Shown: piece after piece, positions 5,951 through 13,500 of the stretch | How the letters are laid out: every line of letters starts with the position of its first letter | How positions within the stretch are numbered: position 1 is the stretch's first letter | NCBI GenBank assembly: GCA_005778045.1 | Contig: SXKQ01000016.1 | Location: 1-14,628 of the forward strand | Origin: Planctomycetia bacterium | GTDB lineage: Bacteria > Planctomycetota > UBA1135 > GCA-002686595 | Reading direction: 5' to 3' | Length of the DNA: 14,628 nucleotides | Translations under genes and position numbers: made by a program | The notes under the pieces: model-generated | Told to the model about the DNA's origin: nothing | What the model saw: the letters and a program-made list of their open reading frames with translations, nothing else | Databases searched by the model: none

Positions 5951-7297
5951 ATGGCACGCTCCTCCCTCGCACGTCCCTCCCCCATCGCACTGTCCTTCCT
6001 GCTCGGCCTCGCTGCGTGCAATACGATGGACTCGTCGCCATCCGCGACACCGGGAACACCCAGCGCGCAGTCCAAGCCTGAGGACCTCACCCGCGCCGCC
6101 GAGCTCGATGACGCTCGCGCGCAGCTCCTGCTCGCCACGCTGCTCTACGAGGGCTTGGGCATGGCGCAGGATCGTGCGCAGGCTGCACGTTGGTATCGCC
6201 GCGCCGCAGAGCAAGACCTACCCGAGGCGCAGTGCGCGCTGGCGGTGATGCTCGAGCAAGGCGAGCAGATGGAGCGCGACGAGGCGCAGGCCGTCGAGTG
6301 GCACCGGCGAGCCGCCGAGCAGGGCTACGCTCGCTCCCAGCACAACCTCGGCCTGCTCCTGATCGCCGGCCGCGGCACGAGCGCGAAGGTCGAGGAAGGA
6401 CAGAAGTGGCTGCGCCGTGCCGCTCTGCAGGGCGTACCCGAGGCGCAGCTCGCGCTCGGGCTTGCCTACGCGCGCGATCCGCAGTCGAACGAAGAGGAAC
6501 GACGCTGCGCAGCCGCCTGGCTCCAACACGCGGCGCAGCAAGGCCTCGTGCAGGCCCAGCTCGCGCTGGTCGAGATGTACGCGAACGGCGTGTGCGTCGA
6601 GCGCAGCGAAAGCGAGTCTGCGCGCTGGCTCGAAGCGGCCGCGAAGCAGGGCGAGCCGGAGGCGCAGGCCCGGCTCGGGGTCGCGTATCTCGAGGGTCGC
6701 GGCGTCCAGCGCGACAGTGCGACGGGCGAGCAGTGGCTGCGCACGGCCGCGGTCCAAGGCGTCGCGCTCGCTCAGACGAACCTCGGATTCCTGTACTCGC
6801 GCGGCGATGTGCTCGCCCGGAATCCTGCCGAGGCCGCGCGCTGGCACGCTCGCGCAGCGGAGCAGGGCGTTCCCCAGTCGCAGATGTCGCTCGGCCTGAT
6901 GCTGCTCGCGGGGGACGGTGTCGCGAAAGACCCGCAGGCGGGAATCCTCTGGCTGCGCAAGGCCGCCGACAGCGGGCTCGCACTCGCGCAGCACAACCTC
7001 GCCCTCGCGTACCTGCAGGGCAGCGGAGTGGCGGAGGATCCAATCGAGTCTGCGCGCTGGTTCACGCTCGCCGCACAGCAAGGGCTGGCTGTGGCGCAAG
7101 CGCGTCTCGGCGCAATACACGAGCACGGCAAGGGCGTGGCGCAGGACGACGCCTTGGCCCACGCGTGGTATTTTCTCGCGCTCACCGGCGGCCAGAAGAA
7201 CGCCGCGGAGCGCATCGCGGCGCTCGAGGAGCGCATGAGCCCCGAGCAGCTCGCGCACGCGGCCGATCTCGCGCCAACGCTGGTGCGGCGCGACTGA
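5951..7297 (+). CDS. Sel1-repeat lipoprotein
   Basis: 448 residues. The leader has a basic n-region, a hydrophobic stretch and the lipobox LAAC with Cys23, so it should be lipid-anchored outside the inner membrane. A Ser/Pro/Thr-rich linker follows (24-45). Then come ten tandem Sel1 repeats of about 36 residues, from about 49 to 410, with the pattern A-x-A-Q-x-x-L-G-x-x-Y-x-x-G-x-G-V-x-x-D-x-x-x-A-x-x-W-x-x-x-A-A-x-Q-G. Repeat 4 is slightly altered, with its central GxG replaced by RDPQSNEE. Sel1 repeats make alpha-solenoid scaffolds for protein-protein contacts; the partner is unknown. The C-terminal 40 residues are non-repeat helix. No Shine-Dalgarno is evident. It may be co-transcribed with the HutD gene, but no shared function is apparent. 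Confidence 0.92.
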   Translation: MARSSLARPSPIALSFLLGLAACNTMDSSPSATPGTPSAQSKPEDLTRAAELDDARAQLLLATLLYEGLGMAQDRAQAARWYRRAAEQDLPEAQCALAVMLEQGEQMERDEAQAVEWHRRAAEQGYARSQHNLGLLLIAGRGTSAKVEEGQKWLRRAALQGVPEAQLALGLAYARDPQSNEEERRCAAAWLQHAAQQGLVQAQLALVEMYANGVCVERSESESARWLEAAAKQGEPEAQARLGVAYLEGRGVQRDSATGEQWLRTAAVQGVALAQTNLGFLYSRGDVLARNPAEAARWHARAAEQGVPQSQMSLGLMLLAGDGVAKDPQAGILWLRKAADSGLALAQHNLALAYLQGSGVAEDPIESARWFTLAAQQGLAVAQARLGAIHEHGKGVAQDDALAHAWYFLALTGGQKNAAERIAALEERMSPEQLAHAADLAPTLVRRD

Positions 7298-7298
7298 A

Positions 7299-7316
7299 AG
7301 CGAGCTTGGGCGCGCT
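7299..7316. terminator. Small hairpin between convergent genes
   Basis: AGCGAGC and GCGCGCT pair around a TTGG loop, with one A-G mismatch, just after the Sel1 stop at 7297 and before the stop of the convergent gene at 7328. No T-run follows on either strand, so any terminator action is uncertain. Confidence 0.25.
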
Positions 7317-7327
7317 TCAGGCTGGCT

Positions 7328-8407
7328 TCAGGGCGCGAACGTCATCGCGACCGCGTTCGAGAGGCTGGTGCCCTTGCACGAAGGCGGGTCGCGGAACCAG
7401 CCCTGTACGTAGACGCGACTGCCGGCCGAGAAGGGGGCGCCGAGCGTTCCCGGACTGCCTGCAACGAAGGCGTTCCAGTCGAGCGTGAGACTGCCGTTGC
7501 ATTGCGACACGCTGCCACCGGAGTTCTGCGTCGGAGTGCGCGCGGTCGGTGCCTTGACGCACAGGAAGCTCGAGCCGGTGGCGCACCACTGCTGCGGCAG
7601 CGGGGAGAGCCCGTAGAAGAAGAGCCCGGACTTCTGGCCGTCCACGTTGGACACGCTGAGCACGCAGGGCGTCGTCGCGCTCGCCGTCGGCGGCGCGCTC
7701 GCGGCCATCGAGGGCTGGCAACCGTTCGACGATGTGCCCGACGTGCAGAAGACGCTCGCGATGGCGCCGCCATCGACGCGGAAATTGTCGAACAGCGCGG
7801 TCGTGCCCCACGCGACGATCCCGAAGCTATCGCCGAGCGCGCCGACGATCGTGCTCACGCCCGTGCGCGAGTACGTCTGGTCGATCACACCGTCGAAGTT
7901 GATGTCGAGCTCAACGCGCAGCGTGTCCGCGTTGGGAAAGCTCACGCGCATGCGTGCGGAGTCGAAGTGCGACTGCAGCGTGGCGAAGCCTGTGCCGGTG
8001 CCCGTCCACGGGCCCCATCCGACCGCACTGGTGCGGTGATAGATCGCGATGTTCGAAAACCCGAGCGCGGTGTCCTGATCCTGAATCTTCACCTGAATCG
8101 TGTCCGCGCCGCCGAGTCCGATCAGCACGCCCGAGAACTGTCCCCCGGCGTTCTGCGCGAACACGTCGAGCTGCACCACCGCGCTCGCGTAGGGCGCGCT
8201 CGCCTGCACGTGCTGCACGATCTCGTTCGATCCCACCGACTGGTGCGCCCCGCTCTGGCTCTGCACGGCCCACACACCCGACACGACGCTCCAGTCCGGC
8301 CCGAGCGTGCCATCCGGCCGGTTGAACGAGTCCGCCCACTGCGCCCGCGCCCCGTTCGCGAGCAACAACACCATCGCCGAACTCCACCAGTTCCCCATCG
8401 CCTTCAT
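7328..8407 (-). CDS. Secreted LamG-like protein with planctomycete-type C-terminal domain
   Basis: 359 residues. The leader ends at ARA, then Q23 (signal peptidase I site). Residues 24-215 look like a concanavalin/LamG-type beta-sandwich (DSFNRPDGTLGPDW at the start, FDNFRVDGG at the end), as in carbohydrate-binding or 3-keto-glycoside-hydrolase-like proteins, with no catalytic residue that I can identify. DINFDGVID (168-176) is a DxNxDGxxD calcium-loop pattern. Residues 216-359 form a separate domain with seven cysteines (221, 230, 248, 275, 283, 303, 344), GLFFYG, FLCVKAP, QGWFRDPP and the ending LSNAV. I know this ending from many secreted Planctomycetota proteins. I chose ATG 8407 because it supplies the lysine of the n-region; ATG 8398 has a better-spaced AGGGG and is nearly as likely. 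The frame also stays open through the upstream tRNA gene, which must be an artefact. It lies after tRNA-Arg on the same strand. Confidence 0.8.
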   Translation of the reverse strand: MKAMGNWWSSAMVLLLANGARAQWADSFNRPDGTLGPDWSVVSGVWAVQSQSGAHQSVGSNEIVQHVQASAPYASAVVQLDVFAQNAGGQFSGVLIGLGGADTIQVKIQDQDTALGFSNIAIYHRTSAVGWGPWTGTGTGFATLQSHFDSARMRVSFPNADTLRVELDINFDGVIDQTYSRTGVSTIVGALGDSFGIVAWGTTALFDNFRVDGGAIASVFCTSGTSSNGCQPSMAASAPPTASATTPCVLSVSNVDGQKSGLFFYGLSPLPQQWCATGSSFLCVKAPTARTPTQNSGGSVSQCNGSLTLDWNAFVAGSPGTLGAPFSAGSRVYVQGWFRDPPSCKGTSLSNAVAMTFAP

Positions 8408-8438
8408 CCCCTGCCGTGGCCTCGGCCGAATCGCCCAC

Positions 8439-8463
8439 GCTCGGAGCCGAGCTCTATCCGAGC
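8439..8463 (-). terminator. Seven-base-pair hairpin downstream of tRNA-Arg
   Basis: GCTCGGA (8439-8445) and TCCGAGC (8457-8463) are perfect inverted repeats with an 11-base loop, about 30 bases beyond the 3' end of tRNA-Arg on the minus strand and in the leader of the secreted-protein gene. There is no T-run. It could terminate or process the tRNA transcript, or be an operator for the gene at 8407. Confidence 0.3.
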
Positions 8464-8491
8464 CTACCCCCACTTCCCGCGCGCGGGGAGG

Positions 8492-8568
8492 TGGTACGCC
8501 CGATTGGAGTCGAACCAACGACCTGCGGGTTAGGAAACCGCCGCTCTCTCCTGCTGAGCTACGGGCGC
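8492..8568 (-). tRNA. tRNA-Arg, anticodon CCT (codon AGG)
   Basis: The minus strand folds as a full cloverleaf of 74 bases plus an encoded CCA (8494-8492). The acceptor arms are GCGCCCG and CGGGCGT, with G1-T72 as a wobble pair. The D stem is GCTC/GAGC. The anticodon stem is GCGGT/CCCGC, the loop TTCCTAA and the anticodon CCT. The T arm is GTTGG-TTCGACT-CCAAT, followed by discriminator A73. The innermost anticodon-stem pair is T31-C39, a mismatch. This tRNA reads AGG, a rare arginine codon in GC-rich genomes. It is alone, with no other tRNA in the window. Confidence 0.95.
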
Positions 8569-8600
8569 ACACGGGGGTGGAGGATAGCGCGAGGTGGGGC

Positions 8601-8666
8601 GGCGTGCGCGGCGGGGTGGAGTGGCGTGCGCGGCGGGGTGGAGTGGCGTGCGCGGCGGGGTGGAGA
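8601..8666 (+). repeat. Three tandem copies of a 22-bp GC-rich unit
   Basis: Three head-to-tail 22-base units lie at 8601-8622, 8623-8644 and 8645-8666. The first two are identical and the third differs only at its last base (A for T). Each unit contains GGCGTGCGCGG followed by CGGGGTGGAG. A degenerate partial copy (GAGGTGGGGC) lies at 8591-8600. The array fills most of the gap between the tRNA-Arg gene and the GH38 start, where the operon promoter and leader should be. Copy number may vary between strains. Confidence 0.93.
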
Positions 8667-8669
8667 GCC

Positions 8670-8675
8670 TAGAAT
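8670..8675 (+). promoter_or_regulatory. Possible -10 box for the GH38 operon
   Basis: TAGAAT matches the sigma-70 -10 consensus at five of six positions and ends nine bases before the ATG at 8685. No -35 match is found 16-19 bases upstream, because that space is occupied by the third 22-bp repeat. If used, the message would be almost leaderless and the repeat array would lie directly under the polymerase contact zone. Confidence 0.3.
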
Positions 8676-8684
8676 GTGGGGCCC

Positions 8685-11372
8685 ATGAAGCGGCTGCGCG
8701 GATTCGTCGTCTCCCACACGCACTGGGATCGGGCGTGGTACCTGTCCTTCCAGCAGTACCGGGTGCACCTCGTGCAGCTTGTGGACGGGCTGCTCGACCT
8801 GCTCGAACGCGATTCGCGCTTCCGCTCGTTCACGCTCGACGGGCAGACGGCGGCGCTCGACGACTACCTCGCGATCCGGCCGCAGAACCGCGCACGCATC
8901 GAGCGGCTCGTGCGCGAGGGTCGACTTGAGATCGGGCCGTGGTTCGTGCTGCCCGACGCGTTTCTGCCGAGCGGCGAGGCGCTGATCCGCAACCTGCGCC
9001 GCGGGCTCGCGCGCTCGCGCGAGCTCGGCGCGAACCCGCGCGACGGCTACATGCCAGATTCGTTCGGCCACATCGCGCAGATGCCGATGATCCTGCGCGG
9101 GTTCGGCCTGCGCTCCTTCCTGTTCATGCGCGGGCTCTCGAAGGAGCAGTGGGAGCGCCTCGGCTGCGAGTTTCGCTGGCGCGCGAGCGACGGCAGCGAA
9201 GTGACGACGATCTATCTGCGCGACGGCTACCTCGACTCGGCGGCCCTCGGCCATCCGGAACAGTTCGGCGACTTCGAAGGCCACGCCCCGAAGGTCGAGC
9301 TCGCGACCGAACGCCTGAACGCGTCCCTGAAGGCGCGCGCGGGCAAGCTGCACTCGGGTTCCGCGATCCTGTTCAACGGCTGCGACCACATGCCGTTCCA
9401 GCCGGAGCTGCCGGACCTGCTGGCGGGAGCGCAGGCTGCCATGCCGGACGTCGAGCTCGTGCACGCGACGATCGGCGCCTACATCGATCACGTCGAGGCG
9501 AGCGGCGTTGCGCTTGCGCTGCACGAGGGCGAGCTGCTCGGCAACGAGCACAGCCCGATCCTCTCGAGCGTCTGGGCGACGCGCACATACCTGAAGCTCG
9601 CGAACCACCGCGCGCAGTGGCTGCTCGAGCGAGTGGCGGAGCCGCTTGCCGTCGCAGCTGGCGCGCGCGGGCGCGAGCTCGCGGCTCTGGTCGACGAGGC
9701 GTGGCGCCTCTTGCTGCTCAACCACCCTCACGACGACATCTGCGGCTGCAGTATCGACGAAGTGCACCTCGACGACGAGGCGCGCTTCCGTGAGATCGAG
9801 CAGGTGGCGACGAGCGTGGCCGCGGAGAGCGTGCGCGAGCTTGCGCGGCGCGCGGGGGTCCGCAAGCAGGGCTCGGCGCAGTGGCTGTGCGCCCTGCGCA
9901 CGAGTTCAGGCGATGCGGCCGAGCTCCTCGAGGTCGAGGTCTTCTTCCCGAAGGTCGAGGGTGAGCCCGAACCGGAGTCGGTCGAGCTCTTCGACGCCCG
10001 CGGCAACAAGCTCCCGGCGCAAGTACTCGCCCGCGAAGAGAAGGCCTTCCGTGCCCAGCACCTCGACACCGGCTGGGGTACGCGCTTCCGCGTCGCGCTG
10101 GCGCTGGCGCAGCCGGCCCGCTCGATCGCGTGGCTGCGCGCCGAGCCCTGCGCGAGCGCGAGCAGCGATGCAGGCTCGGACGCGACCACCATCCAGAACC
10201 GCGACTGGCTCATCGCGCTCGGCGACGACGGCCGCGTGAACATGACGCACAAGGCCACGGGCACGTTGCTGCGCGACGCCATCGCGTTCGAGAGCGCGAG
10301 CGATGTCGGGGACGAGTACACCTTCGGTGCCGTGCTGGGAGAGACGCCCGCGACGACGCGCGGTCTGCCGCCTATGCACGTGGCGCGGCTCGCGTCGGGG
10401 CCGGTGTTCGACGAAGTGCTCGCGAGCTGGAACCTCGAGCGCCCGCGCGCACACGACGATTCCGAGCCGGCCGTGGTCTGCGTGACGCTGCGTATTCGGC
10501 TCGCGTGCGGCGGCGGCGCGCCGATCCTGCGCGTCGAAACGCTCAACGGCGCCGAGGACCATCGCCTGCGCCTGCTGGTCGCCACGGACGCTCAAGCCAC
10601 GACGTCCATCGCCGGAGGCGCGTTTGAGCTGCGCCAGCGCGCGGTCGTGCATCCGCTGACGCCCGAAAGCGCACCCGAGCGCTACAAGTGCTTCCCGGGC
10701 GAGTTCGAGTATCCGACTCAGTTCTCGCGCGACTTCGTGATCGTGCCGGGCTCGCGCGGGGGCCTCTCCATCGCGCACCGCGGCCTGCACGAATACGAGC
10801 TCGTGACTGGCGAGCGCACGCTGGTCGCGGTCACGCTCCTGCGCGCCGTCGGCAAGCTCTCGCGCGGCGACACGCGCTGGCGGCGCGTGCAAGCGGGCCC
10901 CAGTCTCGACACGCCGGATGCGCAGTGCATCGGTGCGCAGGAATGCGAGCTGCAGCTCGACCTGCACGCCCCCGAGACGCCGGGCAGCTCGATCGCAGCG
11001 CGTGCGCTCGCTTTCTCGCAGCCCAGCTTCGTCACGCAGGTACGACTCGTGCGCTTCGGCGACGGCACGCCTCCGGCGAACGAGCCTGCGCGCGTGGTCG
11101 AGCTCGAAAGCTCGGACGTCGAGCTCTCCGCGTGCAAGCTGGACGACTCCGGCTCGCGGGTCGTCCTGCGTCTGTGGAATCGCAAGCGCGAGAAGCTCTC
11201 CACGTGCGTGGCGCTCGGCTCGGCGGGGCTCGCCGGACGCACGGTGGCGCGCGTCTCGCTGTGCGACCTCGACGAGCGCGAGCAGCGCGCTCTCCCCCAC
11301 GATCACGGCTCTGTGCAGATCGAGCTGCTCCCCTTCGGTCTGGCGACAATCGCCTTCACTCTCGACTCATGA
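8685..11372 (+). CDS. Glycoside hydrolase family 38 alpha-mannosidase
   Basis: 895 residues from ATG 8685, in the usual 850-1,000 range of bacterial GH38 enzymes. These retaining, metal-dependent enzymes hydrolyse alpha-mannosides. The N-terminal barrel carries HTHWDRAWY with metal ligands His13 and Asp15, MPDSFGHIAQMP with the nucleophile Asp125, NGCDHMPFQP (231-240), and NHPHDDICGCSIDEVH (346-361), the region of the remaining metal-ligand histidine. The C-terminal half is the expected beta-sandwich. No signal peptide is present, so it should act in the cytoplasm on an imported or internally made mannoside. A GTG nine bases upstream (8676) is an alternative start; the ATG leaves fewer residues before the catalytic motif and is preferred, though neither has a good Shine-Dalgarno. 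Its stop overlaps the next start as ATGA. The exact linkage and substrate cannot be read. Confidence 0.93.
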   Translation: MKRLRGFVVSHTHWDRAWYLSFQQYRVHLVQLVDGLLDLLERDSRFRSFTLDGQTAALDDYLAIRPQNRARIERLVREGRLEIGPWFVLPDAFLPSGEALIRNLRRGLARSRELGANPRDGYMPDSFGHIAQMPMILRGFGLRSFLFMRGLSKEQWERLGCEFRWRASDGSEVTTIYLRDGYLDSAALGHPEQFGDFEGHAPKVELATERLNASLKARAGKLHSGSAILFNGCDHMPFQPELPDLLAGAQAAMPDVELVHATIGAYIDHVEASGVALALHEGELLGNEHSPILSSVWATRTYLKLANHRAQWLLERVAEPLAVAAGARGRELAALVDEAWRLLLLNHPHDDICGCSIDEVHLDDEARFREIEQVATSVAAESVRELARRAGVRKQGSAQWLCALRTSSGDAAELLEVEVFFPKVEGEPEPESVELFDARGNKLPAQVLAREEKAFRAQHLDTGWGTRFRVALALAQPARSIAWLRAEPCASASSDAGSDATTIQNRDWLIALGDDGRVNMTHKATGTLLRDAIAFESASDVGDEYTFGAVLGETPATTRGLPPMHVARLASGPVFDEVLASWNLERPRAHDDSEPAVVCVTLRIRLACGGGAPILRVETLNGAEDHRLRLLVATDAQATTSIAGGAFELRQRAVVHPLTPESAPERYKCFPGEFEYPTQFSRDFVIVPGSRGGLSIAHRGLHEYELVTGERTLVAVTLLRAVGKLSRGDTRWRRVQAGPSLDTPDAQCIGAQECELQLDLHAPETPGSSIAARALAFSQPSFVTQVRLVRFGDGTPPANEPARVVELESSDVELSACKLDDSGSRVVLRLWNRKREKLSTCVALGSAGLAGRTVARVSLCDLDEREQRALPHDHGSVQIELLPFGLATIAFTLDS

Positions 11373-12283
11373 TCACCGGAACGTTCCTCGACGAGATCAG
11401 CCACGACATCCCGTCCGCCAACTGGGGTCGCGAGGAGTGGACCCGCGACTTCGAGGCCATGAAGGCCTTCGGCATCGACACCGTGGTCCTGATCCGCGCT
11501 GGCTACCAAGACCGCTGCGCCTTCGACAGCAAGGTCCTGCGCAAGCGACACGGCTACCTGATCGTGCAGGAGGACTTGGTCGGCCTGTTCCTCGAACTCG
11601 CGCAGAAGAACGGCATGACGCTGTTCTTCGGCACCTACGACTCCGGCGACCACTGGATGAAGGGCGAGCACCAGAGGGAGATCGACGTCAATCTCGCGTT
11701 CACCGAGGAGTTCTACGGGCGCTATGGCGAGAGCCCCGCGTTCGGCGGCTGGTACATCAGCCACGAGATCAACACCTTCGACGACAGCGTGATGCGCGTC
11801 TACGAATCGCTCGCACGCCACCTGCGCTCGCTGAAAAAGGCGCCGATCCTGATCTCGCCTTACATCCGGGGCGCCAAGCAGTTCGGCACGACCATCGCGC
11901 TCGACGAGCACGAGCGCGAGTGGGCGCAGGTATTCGCGCGCATCGAAGGCCTCGTCGACATCGTCGCCTTCCAGGACGGGCAAGTGGAGTACGTCAAGCT
12001 GCCCGAATTTCTCGAGCTGAACTCGCGCCTCGCGCGCAAGCACGGCCTCACCTGCTGGTCGAACACCGAGAGCTTCGACCGAGACGTGCACATCAAGTTC
12101 CCGCCCATCGCCTGGCCGAAGCTGCGCCACAAGATCGAGGCCGCGCAGAAAGCCGGCGTCGACAAGCTGATCACCTTCGAGTTCTCGCACTTCCTCTCGC
12201 CGAACTCGATGTTCCCGTCCGCGAAGGGCTTGCACCGGTTCTACATGGAGTGGAAGCGCGCTCAGGAGGTGAAGCGTGGCTGA
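11369..12283 (+). CDS. DUF4434 TIM-barrel protein (putative glycoside hydrolase)
   Basis: 304 residues. The start ITGTFLDEISHDIPSANWG and the following EEW..DF.AMK..GIDTVVLIRAGY pattern are characteristic of DUF4434, a glycoside-hydrolase-like TIM barrel with no described activity that I know of. Acidic residues sit at strand ends in blocks typical of barrel active sites: GWYISHEI (Glu133), AFQDGQVEY (Asp203), WSNTESF (Glu234) and ITFEFSHF (Glu271). There is no signal peptide, so it is cytoplasmic. The ATG at 11369 overlaps the GH38 stop (ATGA) and lacks its own ribosome site, so it is translationally coupled. Its 3' end contains the Shine-Dalgarno of the epimerase gene and overlaps it by eight bases. 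Its position between a mannosidase and a sugar epimerase suggests a part in the same mannoside pathway. Confidence 0.85.
   Translation: MITGTFLDEISHDIPSANWGREEWTRDFEAMKAFGIDTVVLIRAGYQDRCAFDSKVLRKRHGYLIVQEDLVGLFLELAQKNGMTLFFGTYDSGDHWMKGEHQREIDVNLAFTEEFYGRYGESPAFGGWYISHEINTFDDSVMRVYESLARHLRSLKKAPILISPYIRGAKQFGTTIALDEHEREWAQVFARIEGLVDIVAFQDGQVEYVKLPEFLELNSRLARKHGLTCWSNTESFDRDVHIKFPPIAWPKLRHKIEAAQKAGVDKLITFEFSHFLSPNSMFPSAKGLHRFYMEWKRAQEVKRG
12264..12269 (+). promoter_or_regulatory. Strong Shine-Dalgarno fixing the GTG start of the AGE gene
   Basis: A perfect AGGAGG lies inside the end of the DUF4434 gene, six bases before GTG 12276. The only competing start, ATG at 12288, is too far away (18 bases). 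It is the strongest ribosome site in the window and contrasts with the first two genes of the operon, which have none; the third protein may be made at a higher rate. Confidence 0.85.
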
Positions 12284-13493
12284 GACGATGAGCGCACCGA
12301 CGCGCGCGACGCTGGAGCGTTGGCGCTCGCGCATGCACGACGAGCTCCACAAGAGCGTGATTCCCTTCTGGATGCGCCACTCGCTCGACCGCGAATTCGG
12401 CGGCTACTTCAACTGCCTCGACCGCGACGGGCGGCGCTTCGACACCAAGAAGCACGTCTGGCTGCAGGGTCGACAGGTGTGGATGCTCTCGAAGCTGTTC
12501 AATGCGGATGGCTCTCGCGCGGACCTCCTCGAAGCGGCCACGCTGGGTGCGAAGTTTTTGCGCGAGCATGCGCGTCGCCCCGACGACCAGGTCTACTTCT
12601 GCCTCGCGCGCGATGGGAAGCCGCTCACGCTGCAGCGCAAGATGTACGCCGCCTGCTTCTACGTCATGGCGTTCGCCGAGTACGCGCGCGCCACCGGCGA
12701 GGCGAGCTACCGCGCACTGGCGCTCTCGCAGTTCGACTCGATCCTGCGCTGGGTCGACGATCCGACGCCGCTCGGCAAGCCGAAGCTCGCGGGCAACGTC
12801 GCGACGAGCGAGCTCGCCGTCCCGATGATCCTGCTCAACCTCGTCGCCGAACTGCGCGGGGCGCCGGGCTCTCCCACCTTCCACGATCGCTCCGATTACG
12901 ACGCGATCGAGCAGCGCTGCGTCGCAGCGATCCGCCGCCACCACCGCCCCGAGCGCGGACTCGTGTTCGAGACGATCTCCGCCGACGGCTCGCTGCTCGA
13001 CTCGCCCGAAGGTCGTCTGATCAATCCCGGCCATGTGATCGAGTGCGGCTGGTTCCTGCTCGACCACGCGCGCCGCACGAAGGATGCCAAGCTGCGGGAC
13101 GAGGCGCTTGCCATGATCGGCGGCGCACTCGACTTCGGTTGGGATCGAGAGTTCGGCGGCCTCCTCTACTTCCTCGACAGCGAGGGCTTCAGCCCGCAGC
13201 AGCTCGAGTGGCCGATGAAGCTCTGGTGGCCCCACTGTGAGGCGCTCGTCGCGCTCCTCATGGCCTGGCGTGACACGGGCGATCCGAGCTGGTTCGCGCG
13301 CTTCGAGCAGGTCGCCGACTGGACCTTCGCGCACTTCCCCGATGCCGAGCACGGCGAGTGGTACGGCTACCTCGATCGCCGTGGCGCCGTCTCCCAACGC
13401 TTCAAGGGCGGCGCTTACAAGGGCTGCTTCCACGTCCCGCGCGCCCTCTGGCTCTGCGAGCGCGAGCTCTCCGCCGCGCTGGCGAGCACATGA
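12276..13493 (+). CDS. AGE family (N-acylglucosamine 2-epimerase-like) sugar epimerase/isomerase
   Basis: 405 residues, normal for the AGE superfamily of (alpha/alpha)6-barrel enzymes, which include N-acetylglucosamine 2-epimerase, cellobiose 2-epimerase and mannose/aldose-ketose isomerases. FGGYFNCLDRDG (41-52), KHVWLQGRQVW (59-69, with Arg66), NPGHVIECGW (250-259, with His253), WWPHCEAL (317-324) and GAYKGCFHVPR (379-389, with His386) are conserved blocks; the two histidines match the catalytic pair of mammalian AGE. There is no signal peptide, so it is cytoplasmic. The GTG start is set by the AGGAGG six bases upstream. As last gene after GH38 and DUF4434, a role in converting released mannose (to fructose or glucose) is the simplest inference; N-acetylmannosamine or an oligosaccharide is possible. 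It is convergent with rpmG, seven bases away. Confidence 0.9.
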   Translation: MAETMSAPTRATLERWRSRMHDELHKSVIPFWMRHSLDREFGGYFNCLDRDGRRFDTKKHVWLQGRQVWMLSKLFNADGSRADLLEAATLGAKFLREHARRPDDQVYFCLARDGKPLTLQRKMYAACFYVMAFAEYARATGEASYRALALSQFDSILRWVDDPTPLGKPKLAGNVATSELAVPMILLNLVAELRGAPGSPTFHDRSDYDAIEQRCVAAIRRHHRPERGLVFETISADGSLLDSPEGRLINPGHVIECGWFLLDHARRTKDAKLRDEALAMIGGALDFGWDREFGGLLYFLDSEGFSPQQLEWPMKLWWPHCEALVALLMAWRDTGDPSWFARFEQVADWTFAHFPDAEHGEWYGYLDRRGAVSQRFKGGAYKGCFHVPRALWLCERELSAALAST

Positions 13494-13500
13494 GCGACGC

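Noticed and set aside
8408..8572. N-terminal extension of the secreted LamG-like protein
   Set aside because: The in-frame extension is the tRNA-Arg gene read as protein; the signal peptide starts at 8407.
8601..8666. CRISPR array
   Set aside because: The 22-bp units abut directly with no spacers and no cas genes are nearby; this is a tandem repeat.
8559..9767. 402-residue minus-strand open frame over the GH38 start
   Set aside because: It is antisense to the catalytic motifs of GH38 and includes the translated tandem repeats; low-complexity composition.
9906..11306. 466-residue minus-strand open frame
   Set aside because: Antisense to the GH38 C-terminal half; no recognisable domain and no ribosome site.
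12171..13433. 420-residue minus-strand open frame
   Set aside because: Antisense to the AGE gene, which has complete family motifs and a strong Shine-Dalgarno.
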